Numbered from the stretch's first letter, positions 20,180 to 35,623 are shown. The stretch: 64,000 bases of DNA from Micromussa lordhowensis (GCA_964020085.1 OZ026600.1:4711361-4775360); one strand, 5' to 3'. Notes: a model not told the origin generated them from the letters alone. Made by a program: numbers and translations.

Positions 20180-20324
20180 GAGAGTTTTCATTGGCTTAGC
20201 CATCATGGTATATGAGCCATTATACCATGATCTACAAAAATGGGGAGCGTTTGCGTGATTTTTTTGGCCTTTTTGTTTTTATTGTAGTCTAGTTTTCTAT
20301 ATTTTGGAGGCGTTTTTAATAAAA

Positions 20325-20370
<46 letters not shown>

Positions 20371-20400
20371 ATCGGCGCTACGCGCCTCGTTGGCTATCTA

Positions 20401-20440
<40 letters not shown>

Positions 20441-21170
20441 ATACACTATGAACACACCTCAACGCAATGTTAAGCTGTACGTTTAACTATACATTCTGTA
20501 AAAATTGAACTCATCAAAACTACCGTTGTTTATATGCCTCTAGAAAACAGTGACAGCGTTTTTCTTTATCGCGGTCCCTGTTTGGGACTGTTGCTTAGAG
20601 AATCCTGTTCCATCGCAAAAATTATACTTAAACCATTAAATTTATTAATAAAACTCCCTGTGGTAGAAAAGCAATATACTGCCAAGAACACAGCTCAAAT
20701 TGTCTCAGATCCGAGAGAGTTCTGAGCGTTGAGACCTCTGCTCTATTAAACAGCCAAACACGTTTACAGACAAAGGTAGGTTTTGAAATAATTGTTCGAT
20801 TGTCAATTTAAAAAACCCGGACCGCACTGATCATGAAGAGCCCTTCAAATTGCACTATATTCGTTACTGTGTCCTCCTGGATAAAATAAGAACTGTTGTC
20901 TACCTGTGGGATAGTTTTAAGTTTACGAACCACCGTGACGTAGTTCGAAATTAAGTTGGTTTACCGTTTAATTTAGGCGTTGAAAGAGATAAGATAAGAT
21001 TATATTAGTTTTCCACTAAATGGGTTTTAAAAACTAATTACAATCAATGCCAAATACATTAAAATTGAGGATCTAAAATTCTAATAGATGTTAAAATATA
21101 TCGTATTTCTAATTAAAAACTACTGAGAAATTCCTTTAAATGTCTCTTGAAGATTGAGATATAGTGCTGA

Positions 21171-21204
<34 letters not shown>

Positions 21205-21349
21205 GAGAGTTTTCATTGGCTTAGCCATCATGGTATATGAGCCATTATACCATGATCTACAAAAATGGGGAGCGTTTGCGTGATTTTTTTGGCCTTTTTG
21301 TTTTTATTGTAGTCTAGTTTTCTATATTTTGGAGGCGTTTTTAATAAAA

Positions 21350-21395
<46 letters not shown>

Positions 21396-21425
21396 ATCGG
21401 CGCTACGCGCCTCGTTGGCTATCTA

Positions 21426-21465
<40 letters not shown>

Positions 21466-22378
21466 ATACACTATGAACACACCTCAACGCAATGTTAAGC
21501 TGTACGTTTAACTATACATTCTGTAAAAATTGAACTCATCAAAACTACCGTTGTTTATATGCCTCTAGAAAACAGTGACAGCGTTTTTCTTTATCGCGGT
21601 CCCTGTTTCGGACTGTTGCTTAGAGAATCCTGTTCCATCGCAAAAATTATACTTAAACCATTAAATTTATTAATAAAACTCCCTGTGGTAGAAAAGCAAT
21701 ATACTGCCAAGAACACAGCTCAAATTGTCTCAGATCCGAGAGAGTTCTGAGCGTTGAGACCTCTGCCGGCTCTATTAAACAGCCAAACACGTTTACAGAC
21801 AAAGGTAGGTTTTGAAATAATTGTTCGATTGTCAATTTAAAAAACCCGGACCGCACTGATCATGAAGAGCCCTTCAAATTGCAGTATATTCGTTACTGTG
21901 TCCTCCTGGATAAAATAAGAACTGTTGTCTACCTGTGGGATAGTTTTAAGTTTACGAACCACCGTGACGTAGTTCGAAATTAAGTTGGTTTACCGTTTAA
22001 TTTAGGCGTTGAAAGAGATAAGATAAGATTATATTAGTTTTCCACTAAATGGGTTTTAAAAACTAATTACAATCAATGCCAAATACATTAAAATTGAGGA
22101 TCTAAAATTCTAATAGATGTTAAAATATATCGTATTTCTAATTAAAAACTACTGAGAAATTCCTTTAAATGTCTCTTGAAGATTGAGATATAGTGCTGAT
22201 TATCAAAAACTGGATCATTGGATAATGCAATTCGAGAGTTTTCATTGGCTTAGCCATCATGGTATATGAGCCATTATACCATGATCTACAAAAATGGGGA
22301 GCGTTTGCGTGATTTTTTTGGCCTTTTTGTTTTTATTGTAGTCTAGTTTTCTATATTTTGGAGGCGTTTTTAATAAAA

Positions 22379-22424
<46 letters not shown>

Positions 22425-22603
22425 ATCGGCGCTACGCGCCTCGTTGGCTATCTATCACCTCATATCCAACGCGCGCTCGTGGAATAATTGTTAAATACAC
22501 TATGAACACACCTCAACGCAATGTTAAGCTGTACGTTTAACTATACATTCTGTAAAAATTGAACTCATCAAAACTACCGTTGTTTATATGCCTCTAGAAA
22601 ACT

Positions 22604-23026
22604 GTGACAGCGTTTTTCTTTATCGCGGTCCCTGTTCCTCCATTAATTTCATCCAAACGCGACAAAAACATAGGTAACTTTTTAGTCAGAAGTGCATTCC
22701 AAACAAGCGCTCAACCCAGAACTTTTAAATGCAAACGCGCACGGTGCAAAACATGTCCTTTATTCGCAACGTTGAGAAAATATCGGGACCCAAGCGATCC
22801 ATCAAGATCACTGATCATTTCACCTGTACCTCAGCCAATGCCATATACTGCATAACTTGCACTCTTTGCAAAAAATTGTACATCGGCGAAACAGGGAGAC
22901 AACTATGCGACCGTTTCCGAGAACACCTTCGTGACGTAGATAAAGACGACAAAAACGCATCTAAACCGGTCACGATGGAGGTTGCGAAAAGATTCTACCA
23001 GTATCGGGATCATTTTGAAGTAATTT
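22604..23026 (+). pseudogene. PLE GIY-YIG fragment, G unit 2
   Basis: Same layout as G unit 1, with the shared one-base frame break between linker and GIY-YIG core. It follows an A unit that carries a CCGGCT variant. On the minus strand at 22970-23030 the string KLLQNDPDTGRIFSQPP, which belongs upstream of the linker in the parent PLE, is read in reverse. Confidence 0.8.
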
Positions 23027-23917
23027 AAAATGACCGAGGTTTTGAAAGTGCTGCCCGAAGCCGCAGGCCGAGGGATTAGTTTTAAGTTTACGTTTTCTCG
23101 AATTACACAGCTCGTAATTAAGTTGGTTTACCTTTGGTAACATTTCAATTTTTTTAAGTCCTTTTAGACGTTGAAAGAGATATAGTGCTGAATACACTAT
23201 GAACACACCTCAAGACAATGTCGAGCTGTTTAACTATACATTCTGTAAAAATTGAACTCATCAAAACTACCGTTGTTTATATGCCTCTAGAAAACAGTGA
23301 CAGCGTTTTTCTTTATCGCGGTCCCTGTTTCGGACTGTTGCTTAGAGAATCCTGTTCCATCGCAAAAATTATACTTAAACCATTAAATTTATTAATAAAA
23401 CTCCCTGTGGTAGAAAAGCAATATACTGCCAAGAACACAGCTCAACTTGTCTCAGATCCGAGAGAGTTCTGAGCGTTGAGACCTCTGCTCTATTAAACAG
23501 CCAAACACGTTTACAGACAAAGGTAGGTTTTGAAATAATTGTTCGATTGTCAATTTAAAAAACCCGGACCGCACTGATCATGAAGAGCCCTTCAAATTGC
23601 AGTATATTCGTTACTGTGTCCTCCTGGATAAAATAAGAACTGTTGTCTACCTGTGGGATAGTTTTAAGTTTACGAACCACCGTGACGTAGTTCGAAATTA
23701 AGTTGGTTTACCGTTTAATTTAGGCGTTGAAAGAGATAAGATAAGATTATATTAGTTTTCCACTAAATGGGTTTTAAAAACTAATTACAATCAATGCCAA
23801 ATACATTAAAATTGAGGATCTAAAATTCTAATAGATGTTAAAATATATCGTATTTCTAATTAAAAACTACTGAGAAATTCCTTTAAATGTCTCTTGAAGA
23901 TTGAGATATAGTGCTGA

Positions 23918-23951
<34 letters not shown>

Positions 23952-24096
23952 GAGAGTTTTCATTGGCTTAGCCATCATGGTATATGAGCCATTATACCAT
24001 GATCTACAAAAATGGGGAGCGTTTGCGTGATTTTTTTGGCCTTTTTGTTTTTATTGTAGTCTAGTTTTCTATATTTTGGAGGCGTTTTTAATAAAA

Positions 24097-24142
<46 letters not shown>

Positions 24143-24172
24143 ATCGGCGCTACGCGCCTCGTTGGCTATCTA

Positions 24173-24212
<40 letters not shown>

Positions 24213-24321
24213 ATACACTATGAACACACCTCAACGCAATGTTAAGCTGTACGTTTAACTATACATTCTGTAAAAATTGAACTCATCAAAACTACCGTTG
24301 TTTATATGCCTCTAGAAAACT

Positions 24322-24744
24322 GTGACAGCGTTTTTCTTTATCGCGGTCCCTGTTCCTCCATTAATTTCATCCAAACGCGACAAAAACATAGGTAACTTTT
24401 TAGTCAGAAGTGCATTCCAAACAAGCGCTCAACCCAGAACTTTTAAATGCAAACGCGCACGGTGCAAAACATGTCCTTTATTCGCAACGTTGAGAAAATA
24501 TCGGGACCCAAGCGATCCATCAAGATCACTGATCATTTCACCTGTACCTCAGCCAATGCCATATACTGCATAACTTGCACTCTTTGCAAAAAATTGTACA
24601 TCGGCGAAACAGGGAGACAACTATGCGACCGTTTCCGAGAACACCTTCGTGACGTAGATAAAGACGACAAAAACGCATCTAAACCGGTCACGATGGAGGT
24701 TGCGAAAAGATTCTACCAGTATCGGGATCATTTTGAAGTAATTT
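24322..24744 (+). pseudogene. PLE GIY-YIG fragment, G unit 3
   Basis: I see no difference from G unit 2 across the coding remnant. Only one A unit separates it from G unit 2, and both G units are followed by an A unit with the same AQLVSD variant, so the pair arose by duplicating a G-A block. Confidence 0.8.
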
Positions 24745-25635
24745 AAAATGACCGAGGTTTTGAAAGTGCTGCCCGAAGCCGCAGGCCGAGGGATTAGTTT
24801 TAAGTTTACGTTTTCTCGAATTACACAGCTCGTAATTAAGTTGGTTTACCTTTGGTAACATTTCAATTTTTTTAAGTCCTTTTAGACGTTGAAAGAGATA
24901 TAGTGCTGAATACACTATGAACACACCTCAAGACAATGTCGAGCTGTTTAACTATACATTCTGTAAAAATTGAACTCATCAAAACTACCGTTGTTTATAT
25001 GCCTCTAGAAAACAGTGACAGCGTTTTTCTTTATCGCGGTCCCTGTTTCGGACTGTTGCTTAGAGAATCCTGTTCCATCGCAAAAATTATACTTAAACCA
25101 TTAAATTTATTAATAAAACTCCCTGTGGTAGAAAAGCAATATACTGCCAAGAACACAGCTCAACTTGTCTCAGATCCGAGAGAGTTCTGAGCGTTGAGAC
25201 CTCTGCTCTATTAAACAGCCAAACACGTTTACAGACAAAGGTAGGTTTTGAAATAATTGTTCGATTGTCAATTTAAAAAACCCGGACCGCACTGATCATG
25301 AAGAGCCCTTCAAATTGCAGTATATTCGTTACTGTGTCCTCCTGGATAAAATAAGAACTGTTGTCTACCTGTGGGATAGTTTTAAGTCTACGAACCACCG
25401 TGACGTAGTTCGAAATTAAGTTGGTTTACCGTTTAATTTAGGCGTTGAAAGAGATAAGATAAGATTATAGTAGTTTTCCACTAAATGGGTTTTAAAAACT
25501 AATTACAATCAATGCCAAATACATTAAAATTGAGGATCTAAAATTCTAATAGATGTTAAAATATATCGTATTTCTAATTAAAGACTACTGAGAAATTCCT
25601 TTAAATGTCTCTTGAAGATTGAGATATAGTGCTGA

Positions 25636-25669
<34 letters not shown>

Positions 25670-25814
25670 GAGAGTTTTCATTGGCTTAGCCATCATGGTA
25701 TATGAGCCATTATACCATGATCTACAAAAATGGGGAGCGTTTGCGTGATTTTTTTGGCCTTTTTGTTTTTATTGTAGTCTAGTTTTCTATATTTTGGAGG
25801 CGTTTTTAATAAAA

Positions 25815-25860
<46 letters not shown>

Positions 25861-25890
25861 ATCGGCGCTACGCGCCTCGTTGGCTATCTA

Positions 25891-25930
<40 letters not shown>

Positions 25931-26660
25931 ATACACTATGAACACACCTCAACGCAATGTTAAGCTGTACGTTTAACTATACATTCTGTAAAAATTGAAC
26001 TCATCAAAACTACCGTTGTTTATATGCCTCTAGAAAACAGTGACAGCGTTTTTCTTTATCGCGGTCCCTGTTTCGGACTGTTGCTTAGAGAATCCTGTTC
26101 CATCGCAAAAATTATACTTAAACCATTAAATTTATTAATAAAACTCCCTGTGGTAGAAAAGCAATATACTGCCAAGAACACAGCTCAAATTGTCTCAGAT
26201 CCGAGAGAGTTCTGAGCGTTGAGACCTCTGCTCTATTAAACAGCCAAACACGTTTACAGACAAAGGTAGGTTTTGAAATAATTGTTCGATTGTCAATTTA
26301 AAAAACCCGGACCGCACTGATCATGAAGAGCCCTTCAAATTGCAGTATATTCGTTACTGTGTCCTCCTGGATAAAATAAGAACTGTTGTCTACCTGTGGG
26401 ATAGTTTTAAGTTTACGAACCACCGTGACGTAGTTCGAAATTAAGTTGGTTTACCGTTTAATTTAGGCGTTGAAAGAGATAAGATAAGATTATATTAGTT
26501 TTCCACTAAATGGGTTTTAAAAACTAATTACAATCAATGCCAAATACATTAAAATTGAGGATCTAAAATTCTAATAGATGTTAAAATATATCGTATTTCT
26601 AATTAAAAACTACTGAGAAATTCCTTTAAATGTCTCTTGAAGATTGAGATATAGTGCTGA

Positions 26661-26694
<34 letters not shown>

Positions 26695-26839
26695 GAGAGT
26701 TTTCATTGGCTTAGCCATCATGGTATATGAGCCATTATACCATGATCTACAAAAATGGGGAGCGTTTGCGTGATTTTTTTGGCCTTTTTGTTTTTATTGT
26801 AGTCTAGTTTTCTATATTTTGGAGGCGTTTTTAATAAAA

Positions 26840-26885
<46 letters not shown>

Positions 26886-26915
26886 ATCGGCGCTACGCGC
26901 CTCGTTGGCTATCTA

Positions 26916-26955
<40 letters not shown>

Positions 26956-27689
26956 ATACACTATGAACACACCTCAACGCAATGTTAAGCTGTACGTTTA
27001 ACTATACATTCTGTAAAAATTGAACTCATCAAAACTACCGTTGTTTATATGCCTCTAGAAAACAGTGACAGCGTTTTTCTTTATCGCGGTCCCTGTTTCG
27101 GACTGTTGCTTAGAGAATCCTGTTCCATCGCAAAAATTATACTTAAACCATTAAATTTATTAATAAAACTCCCTGTGGTAGAAAAGCAATATACTGCCAA
27201 GAACACAGCTCAAATTGTCTCAGATCCGAGAGAGTTCTGAGCGTTGAGACCTCTGCCGGCTCTATTAAACAGCCAAACACGTTTACAGACAAAGGTAGGT
27301 TTTGAAATAATTGTTCGATTGTCAATTTAAAAAACCCGGACCGCACTGATCATGAAGAGCCCTTCAAATTGCAGTATATTCGTTACTGTGTCCTCCTGGA
27401 TAAAATAAGAACTGTTGTCTACCTGTGGGATAGTTTTAAGTTTACGAACCACCGTGACGTAGTTCGAAATTAAGTTGGTTTACCGTTTAATTTAGGCGTT
27501 GAAAGAGATAAGATAAGATTATATTAGTTTTCCACTAAATGGGTTTTAAAAACTAATTACAATCAATGCCAAATACATTAAAATTGAGGATCTAAAATTC
27601 TAATAGATGTTAAAATATATCGTATTTCTAATTAAAAACTACTGAGAAATTCCTTTAAATGTCTCTTGAAGATTGAGATATAGTGCTGA

Positions 27690-27723
<34 letters not shown>

Positions 27724-27868
27724 GAGAGTTTTCATTGGCTTAGCCATCATGGTATATGAGCCATTATACCATGATCTACAAAAATGGGGAGCGTTTGCGT
27801 GATTTTTTTGGCCTTTTTGTTTTTATTGTAGTCTAGTTTTCTATATTTTGGAGGCGTTTTTAATAAAA

Positions 27869-27914
<46 letters not shown>

Positions 27915-27944
27915 ATCGGCGCTACGCGCCTCGTTGGCTATCTA

Positions 27945-27984
<40 letters not shown>

Positions 27985-28093
27985 ATACACTATGAACACA
28001 CCTCAACGCAATGTTAAGCTGTACGTTTAACTATACATTCTGTAAAAATTGAACTCATCAAAACTACCGTTGTTTATATGCCTCTAGAAAACT

Positions 28094-28516
28094 GTGACAG
28101 CGTTTTTCTTTATCGCGGTCCCTGTTCCTCCATTAATTTCATCCAAACGCGACAAAAACATAGGTAACTTTTTAATCAGAAGTGCATTCCAAACAAGCGG
28201 TCAACCCAGAACTTTTAAATGCAAACGCGCACGGTGCAAAACATGTCCTTTATTCGCAACGTTGAGAACATATCGGGACCCAAGCGATCCATCAAGATCA
28301 CTGATCATTTCACCTGTACCTCAGCCAATGCCATATACTGCATAACTTGCACTCTTTGCAAAAAATTGTACATCGGCGAAACAGGGAGACAACTATGCGA
28401 CCGTTTCCAAGAACACCTTCGTGACGTAGATAAAGACGACAAAAACGCATCTAAACCGGTCACGATGGAGGTTGCGAAAAGATTCTACCAGTATCGGGAT
28501 CATTTTGAAGTAATTT
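28094..28516 (+). pseudogene. PLE GIY-YIG fragment, G unit 4
   Basis: A distinct subtype: linker reads NFLIRSAFQTSGQP and the core has NVENIS. A further change to RFQEHLRDV alters the Arg that follows the GIY-YIG core. It shares the frame break. Confidence 0.8.
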
Positions 28517-29401
28517 AAAATGACCGAGGTTTTGAAAGTGCTGCCCGAAGCCGCAGGCCGAGGGATTAGTTTTAAGTTTACGTTTTCTCGAATTACACAG
28601 CTCGTAATTAAGTTGGTTTACCTTTGGTAACATTTCAATTTTTTTAAGTCCTTTTAGACGTTGAAAGAGATATAGTGCTGAATACACTATGAACACACCT
28701 CAAGACAATGTCGAGCTGTTTAACTATACATTCTGTAAAAATTGAACTCATCAAAACTACCGTTGTTTATATGCCTCTAGAAAACAGTGACAGCGTTTTT
28801 CTTTATCGCGGTCCCTGTTTCGGACTGTTGCTTAGAGAATCCTGTTCCATCGCAAAAATTATACTTAAACCATTAAATTTATTAATAAAACTCCCTGTGG
28901 TAGAAAAGCAATATACTGCCAAGAACACAGCTCAAATTGTCTCAGATCCGAGAGAGTTCTGAGCGTTGAGACCTCTGCTCTATTAAACAGCCAAACACGT
29001 TTACAGACAAAGGTAGGTTTTGAAATAATTGTTCGATTGTCAATTTAAAAAACCCGGACCGCACTGATCATGAAGAGCTCTTCAAATTGCAGTATATTCG
29101 TTACTGTGTCCTCCTGGATAAAATAAGAACTGTTGTCTACCTGTGGGATAGTTTTAAGTCTACGAACCATGTAGTTCGAAATTAAGTTGGTTTACCGTTT
29201 AATTTAGGCGTTGAAAGAGATAAGATAAGATTATATTAGTTTTCCACTAAATGGGTTTTAAAAACTAATTACAATCAATGCCAAATACATTAAAATTGAG
29301 GATCTAAAATTCTAATAGATGTTAAAATATATCGTATTTCTAATTAAAAACTACTGAGAAATTCCTTTAAATGTCTCTTGAAGATTGAGATATAGTGCTG
29401 A

Positions 29402-29435
<34 letters not shown>

Positions 29436-29597
29436 GAGAGTTTTCATTGGCTTAGCCATCATGGTATATGAGCCATTATACCATGATCTACAAAAATGGG
29501 GAGCGTTTGCGTGATTTTTTTGGCCTTTTTGTTTTTATTGTAGTCTAGTTTTCTATATTTTGGAGGCGTTTTTAGTAAAACAATTATTCCACTCCGG

Positions 29598-29630
<33 letters not shown>

Positions 29631-29660
29631 ATCGGCGCTACGCGCCTCGTTGGCTATCTA

Positions 29661-29700
<40 letters not shown>

Positions 29701-30430
29701 ATACACTATGAACACACCTCAACGCAATGTTAAGCTGTACGTTTAACTATACATTCTGTAAAAATTGAACTCATCAAAACTACCGTTGTTTATATGCCTC
29801 TAGAAAACAGTGACAGCGTTTTTCTTTATCGCGGTCCCTGTTTCGGACTGTTGCTTAGAGAATCCTGTTCCATCGCAAAAATTATACTTAAACCATTAAA
29901 TTTATTAATAAAACTCCCTGTGGTAGAAAAGCAATATACTGCCAAGAACACAGCTCAAATTGTCTCAGATCCGAGAGAGTTCTGAGCGTTGAGACCTCTG
30001 CTCTATTAAACAGCCAAACACGTTTACAGACAAAGGTAGGTTTTGAAATAATTGTTCGATTGTCAATTTAAAAAACCCGGACCGCACTGATCATGAAGAG
30101 CCCTTCAAATTGCAGTATATTCGTTACTGTGTCCTCCTGGATAAAATAAGAACTGTTGTCTACCTGTGGGATAGTTTTAAGTTTACGAACCACCGTGACG
30201 TAGTTCGAAATTAAGTTGGTTTACCGTTTAATTTAGGCGTTGAAAGAGATAAGATAAGATTATATTAGTTTTCCACTAAATGGGTTTTAAAAACTAATTA
30301 CAATCAATGCCAAATACATTAAAATTGAGGATCTAAAATTCTAATAGATGTTAAAATATATCGTATTTCTAATTAAAAACTACTGAGAAATTCCTTTAAA
30401 TGTCTCTTGAAGATTGAGATATAGTGCTGA

Positions 30431-30464
<34 letters not shown>

Positions 30465-30609
30465 GAGAGTTTTCATTGGCTTAGCCATCATGGTATATGA
30501 GCCATTATACCATGATCTACAAAAATGGGGAGCGTTTGCGTGATTTTTTTGGCCTTTTTGTTTTTATTGTAGTCTAGTTTTCTATATTTTGGAGGCGTTT
30601 TTAATAAAA

Positions 30610-30655
<46 letters not shown>

Positions 30656-30685
30656 ATCGGCGCTACGCGCCTCGTTGGCTATCTA

Positions 30686-30725
<40 letters not shown>

Positions 30726-31449
30726 ATACACTATGAACACACCTCAACGCAATGTTAAGCTGTACGTTTAACTATACATTCTGTAAAAATTGAACTCATC
30801 AAAACTACCGTTGTTTATATGCCTCTAGAAAACAGTGACAGCGTTTTTCTTTATCGCGGTCCCTGTTTGGGACTGTTGCTTAGAGAATCCTGTTCCATCG
30901 CAAAAATTATACTTAAACCATTAAATTTATTAATAAAACTCCCTGTGGTAGAAAAGCAATATACTGCCAAGAACACAGCTCAAATTGTCTCAGATCCGAG
31001 AGAGTTCTGAGCGTTGAGACCTCTGCTCTATTAAACAGCCAAACACGTTTACAGACAAAGGTAGGTTTTGAAATAATTGTTCGATTGTCAATTTAAAAAA
31101 CCCGGACCGCACTGATCATGAAGAGCCCTTCAAATTGCACTATATTCGTTACTGTGTCCTCCTGGATAAAATAAGAACTGTTGTCTACCTGTGGGATAGT
31201 TTTAAGTTTACGAACCATGTAGTTCGAAATTAAGTTGGTTTACCGTTTAATTTAGGCGTTGAAAGAGATAAGATAAGATTATATTAGTTTTCCACTAAAT
31301 GGGTTTTAAAAACTAATTACAATCAATGCCAAATACATTAAAATTGAGGATCTAAAATTCTAATAGATGTTAAAATATATCGTATTTCTCAATAAAAACT
31401 ACTGAGAAATTCCTTTAAATGTCTCTTGAAGATTGAGATATAGTGCTGA

Positions 31450-31483
<34 letters not shown>

Positions 31484-31628
31484 GAGAGTTTTCATTGGCT
31501 TAGCCATCATGGTATATGAGCCATTATACCATGATCTACAAAAATGGGGAGCGTTTGCGTGATTTTTTTGGCCTTTTTGTTTTTATTGTAGTCTAGTTTT
31601 CTATATTTTGGAGGCGTTTTTAATAAAA

Positions 31629-31674
<46 letters not shown>

Positions 31675-31704
31675 ATCGGCGCTACGCGCCTCGTTGGCTA
31701 TCTA

Positions 31705-31744
<40 letters not shown>

Positions 31745-32478
31745 ATACACTATGAACACACCTCAACGCAATGTTAAGCTGTACGTTTAACTATACATTC
31801 TGTAAAAATTGAACTCATCAAAACTACCGTTGTTTATATGCCTCTAGAAAACAGTGACAGCGTTTTTCTTTATCGCGGTCCCTGTTTCGGACTGTTGCTT
31901 AGAGAATCCTGTTCCATCGCAAAAATTATACTTAAACCATTAAATTTATTAATAAAACTCCCTGTGGTAGAAAAGCAATATACTGCCAAGAACACAGCTC
32001 AAATTGTCTCAGATCCGAGAGAGTTCTGAGCGTTGAGACCTCTGCCGGCTCTATTAAACAGCCAAACACGTTTACAGACAAAGGTAGGTTTTGAAATAAT
32101 TGTTCGATTGTCAATTTAAAAAACCCGGACCGCACTGATCATGAAGAGCCCTTCAAATTGCAGTATATTCGTTACTGTGTCCTCCTGGATAAAATAAGAA
32201 CTGTTGTCTACCTGTGGGATAGTTTTAAGTTTACGAACCACCGTGACGTAGTTCGAAATTAAGTTGGTTTCCCGTTTAATTTAGGCGTTGAAAGAGATAA
32301 GATAAGATTATATTAGTTTTCCACTAAATGGGTTTTAAAAACTAATTACAATCAATGCCAAATACATTAAAATTGAGGATCTAAAATTCTAATAGATGTT
32401 AAAATATATCGTATTTCTAATTAAAAACTACTGAGAAATTCCTTTAAATGTCTCTTGAAGATTGAGATATAGTGCTGA

Positions 32479-32512
<34 letters not shown>

Positions 32513-32657
32513 GAGAGTTTTCATTGGCTTAGCCATCATGGTATATGAGCCATTATACCATGATCTACAAAAATGGGGAGCGTTTGCGTGATTTTTTTGG
32601 CCTTTTTGTTTTTATTGTAGTCTAGTTTTCTATATTTTGGAGGCGTTTTTAATAAAA

Positions 32658-32703
<46 letters not shown>

Positions 32704-32882
32704 ATCGGCGCTACGCGCCTCGTTGGCTGTCTATCACCTCATATCCAACGCGCGCTCGTGGAATAATTGTTAAATACACTATGAACACACCTCAACGCAA
32801 TGTTAAGCTGTACGTTTAACTATACATTCTGTAAAAATTGAACTCATCAAAACTACCGTTGTTTATATGCCTCTAGAAAACT

Positions 32883-33305
32883 GTGACAGCGTTTTTCTTT
32901 ATCGCGGTCCCTGTTCCTCCATTAATTTCATCCAAACGCGACAAAAACATAGGTAACTTTTTAATCAGAAGTGCATTCCAAACAAGCGGTCAACCCAGAA
33001 CTTTTAAATGCAAACGCGCACGGTGCAAAACATGTCCTTTATTCGCAACGTTGAGAACATATCGGGACCCAAGCGATCCATCAAGATCACTGATCATTTC
33101 ACCTGTACCTCAGCCAATGCCATATACTGCATAACTTGCACTCTTTGCAAAAAATTGTACATCGGCGAAACAGGGAGACAACTATGCGACCGTTTCCGAG
33201 AACACCTTCGTGACGTAGATAAAGACGACAAAAACGCATCTAAACCGGTCACGATGGAGGTTGCGAAAAGATTCTACCAGTATCGGGATCATTTTGAAGT
33301 AATTT
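32883..33305 (+). pseudogene. PLE GIY-YIG fragment, G unit 5
   Basis: Same subtype as G unit 4 (LIRS, TSGQP, NVENIS) but with the ancestral RFREHLRDV. Like units 2 and 4 it follows an A unit with the CCGGCT variant. Confidence 0.8.
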
Positions 33306-34190
33306 AAAATGACCGAGGTTTTGAAAGTGCTGCCCGAAGCCGCAGGCCGAGGGATTAGTTTTAAGTTTACGTTTTCTCGAATTACACAGCTCGTAATTAA
33401 GTTGGTTTACCTTTGGTAACATTTCAATTTTTTTAAGTTTTTTTAGACGTTGAAAGAGATATAGTGCTGAATACACTATGAACACACCTCAAGACAATGT
33501 CGAGCTGTTTAACTATACATTCTGTAAAAATTGAACTCATCAAAACTACCGTTGTTTATATGCCTCTAGAAAACAGTGACAGCGTTTTTCTTTATCGCGG
33601 TCCCTGTTTCGGACTGTTGCTTAGAGAATCCTGTTCCATCGCAAAAATTATACTTAAACCATTAAATTTATTAATAAAACTCCCTGTGGTAGAAAAGCAA
33701 TATACTGCCAAGAACACAGCTCAAATTGTCTCAGATCCGAGAGAGTTCTGAGCGTTGAGACCTCTGCTCTATTAAACAGCCAAACACGTTTACAGACAAA
33801 GGTAGGTTTTGAAATAATTGTTCGATTGTCAATTTAAAAAACCCGGACCGCACTGATCATGAAGAGCCCTTCAAATTGCAGTATATTCGTTACTGTGTCC
33901 TCCTGGATAAAATAAGAACTGTTGTCTACCTGTGGGATAGTTTTAAGTCTACGAACCATGTAGTTCGAAATTAAGTTGGTTTACCGTTTAATTTAGGCGT
34001 TGAAAGAGATAAGATAAGATTATATTAGTTTTCCACTAAATGGGTTTTAAAAACTAATTACAATCAATGCCAAATACATTAAAATTGAGGATCTAAAATT
34101 CTAATAGATGTTAAAATATATCGTATTTCTAATTAAAAACTACTGAGAAATTCCTTTAAATGTCTCTTGAAGATTGAGATATAGTGCTGA

Positions 34191-34224
<34 letters not shown>

Positions 34225-34386
34225 GAGAGTTTTCATTGGCTTAGCCATCATGGTATATGAGCCATTATGCCATGATCTACAAAAATGGGGAGCGTTTGCG
34301 TGATTTTTTTGGCCTTTTTGTTTTTATTGTAGTCTAGTTTTCTATATTTTGGAGGCGTTTTTAATAAAACAATTATTCCACTCCGG

Positions 34387-34419
<33 letters not shown>

Positions 34420-34449
34420 ATCGGCGCTACGCGCCTCGTTGGCTATCTA

Positions 34450-34489
<40 letters not shown>

Positions 34490-35219
34490 ATACACTATGA
34501 ACACACCTCAACGCAATGTTAAGCTGTACGTTTAACTATACATTCTGTAAAAATTGAACTCATCAAAACTACCGTTGTTTATATGCCTCTAGAAAACAGT
34601 GACAGCGTTTTTCTTTATCGCGGTCCCTGTTTCGGACTGTTGCTTAGAGAATCCTGTTCCATCGCAAAAATTATACTTAAACCATTAAATTTATTAATAA
34701 AACTCCCTGTGGTAGAAAAGCAATATACTGCCAAGAACACAGCTCAAATTGTCTCAGATCCGAGAGAGTTCTGAGCGTTGAGACCTCTGCTCTATTAAAC
34801 AGCCAAACACGTTTACAGACAAAGGTAGGTTTTGAAATAATTGTTCGATTGTCAATTTAAAAAACCCGGACCGCACTGATCATGAAGAGCCCTTCAAATT
34901 GCAGTATATTCGTTACTGTGTCCTCCTGGATAAAATAAGAACTGTTGTCTACCTGTGGGATAGTTTTAAGTTTACGAACCACCGTGACGTAGTTCGAAAT
35001 TAAGTTGGTTTACCGTTTAATTTAGGCGTTGAAAGAGATAAGATAAGATTATATTAGTTTTCCACTAAATGGGTTTTAAAAACTAATTACAATCAATGCC
35101 AAATACATTAAAATTGAGGATCTAAAATTCTAATAGATGTTAAAATATATCGTATTTCTAATTAAAAACTACTGAGAAATTCCTTTAAATGTCTCTTGAA
35201 GATTGAGATATAGTGCTGA

Positions 35220-35253
<34 letters not shown>

Positions 35254-35377
35254 GAGAGTTTTCATTGGCTTAGCCATCATGGTATATGAGCCATTATACC
35301 ATGATCTACAAAAATGGGGAGCGTTTGCGTGATTTTTTTGGCCTTTTTGTTTTTATTGTAGTCTAGTTTTCTATATT

Positions 35378-35444
<67 letters not shown>

Positions 35445-35623
35445 ATCGGCGCTACGCGCCTCGTTGGCTATCTATCACCTCATATCCAACGCGCGCTCGT
35501 GGAATAATTGTTAAATACACTATGAACACACCTCAACGCAATGTTAAGCTGTACGTTTAACTATACATTCTGTAAAAATTGAACTCATCAAAACTACCGT
35601 TGTTTATATGCCTCTAGAAAACT

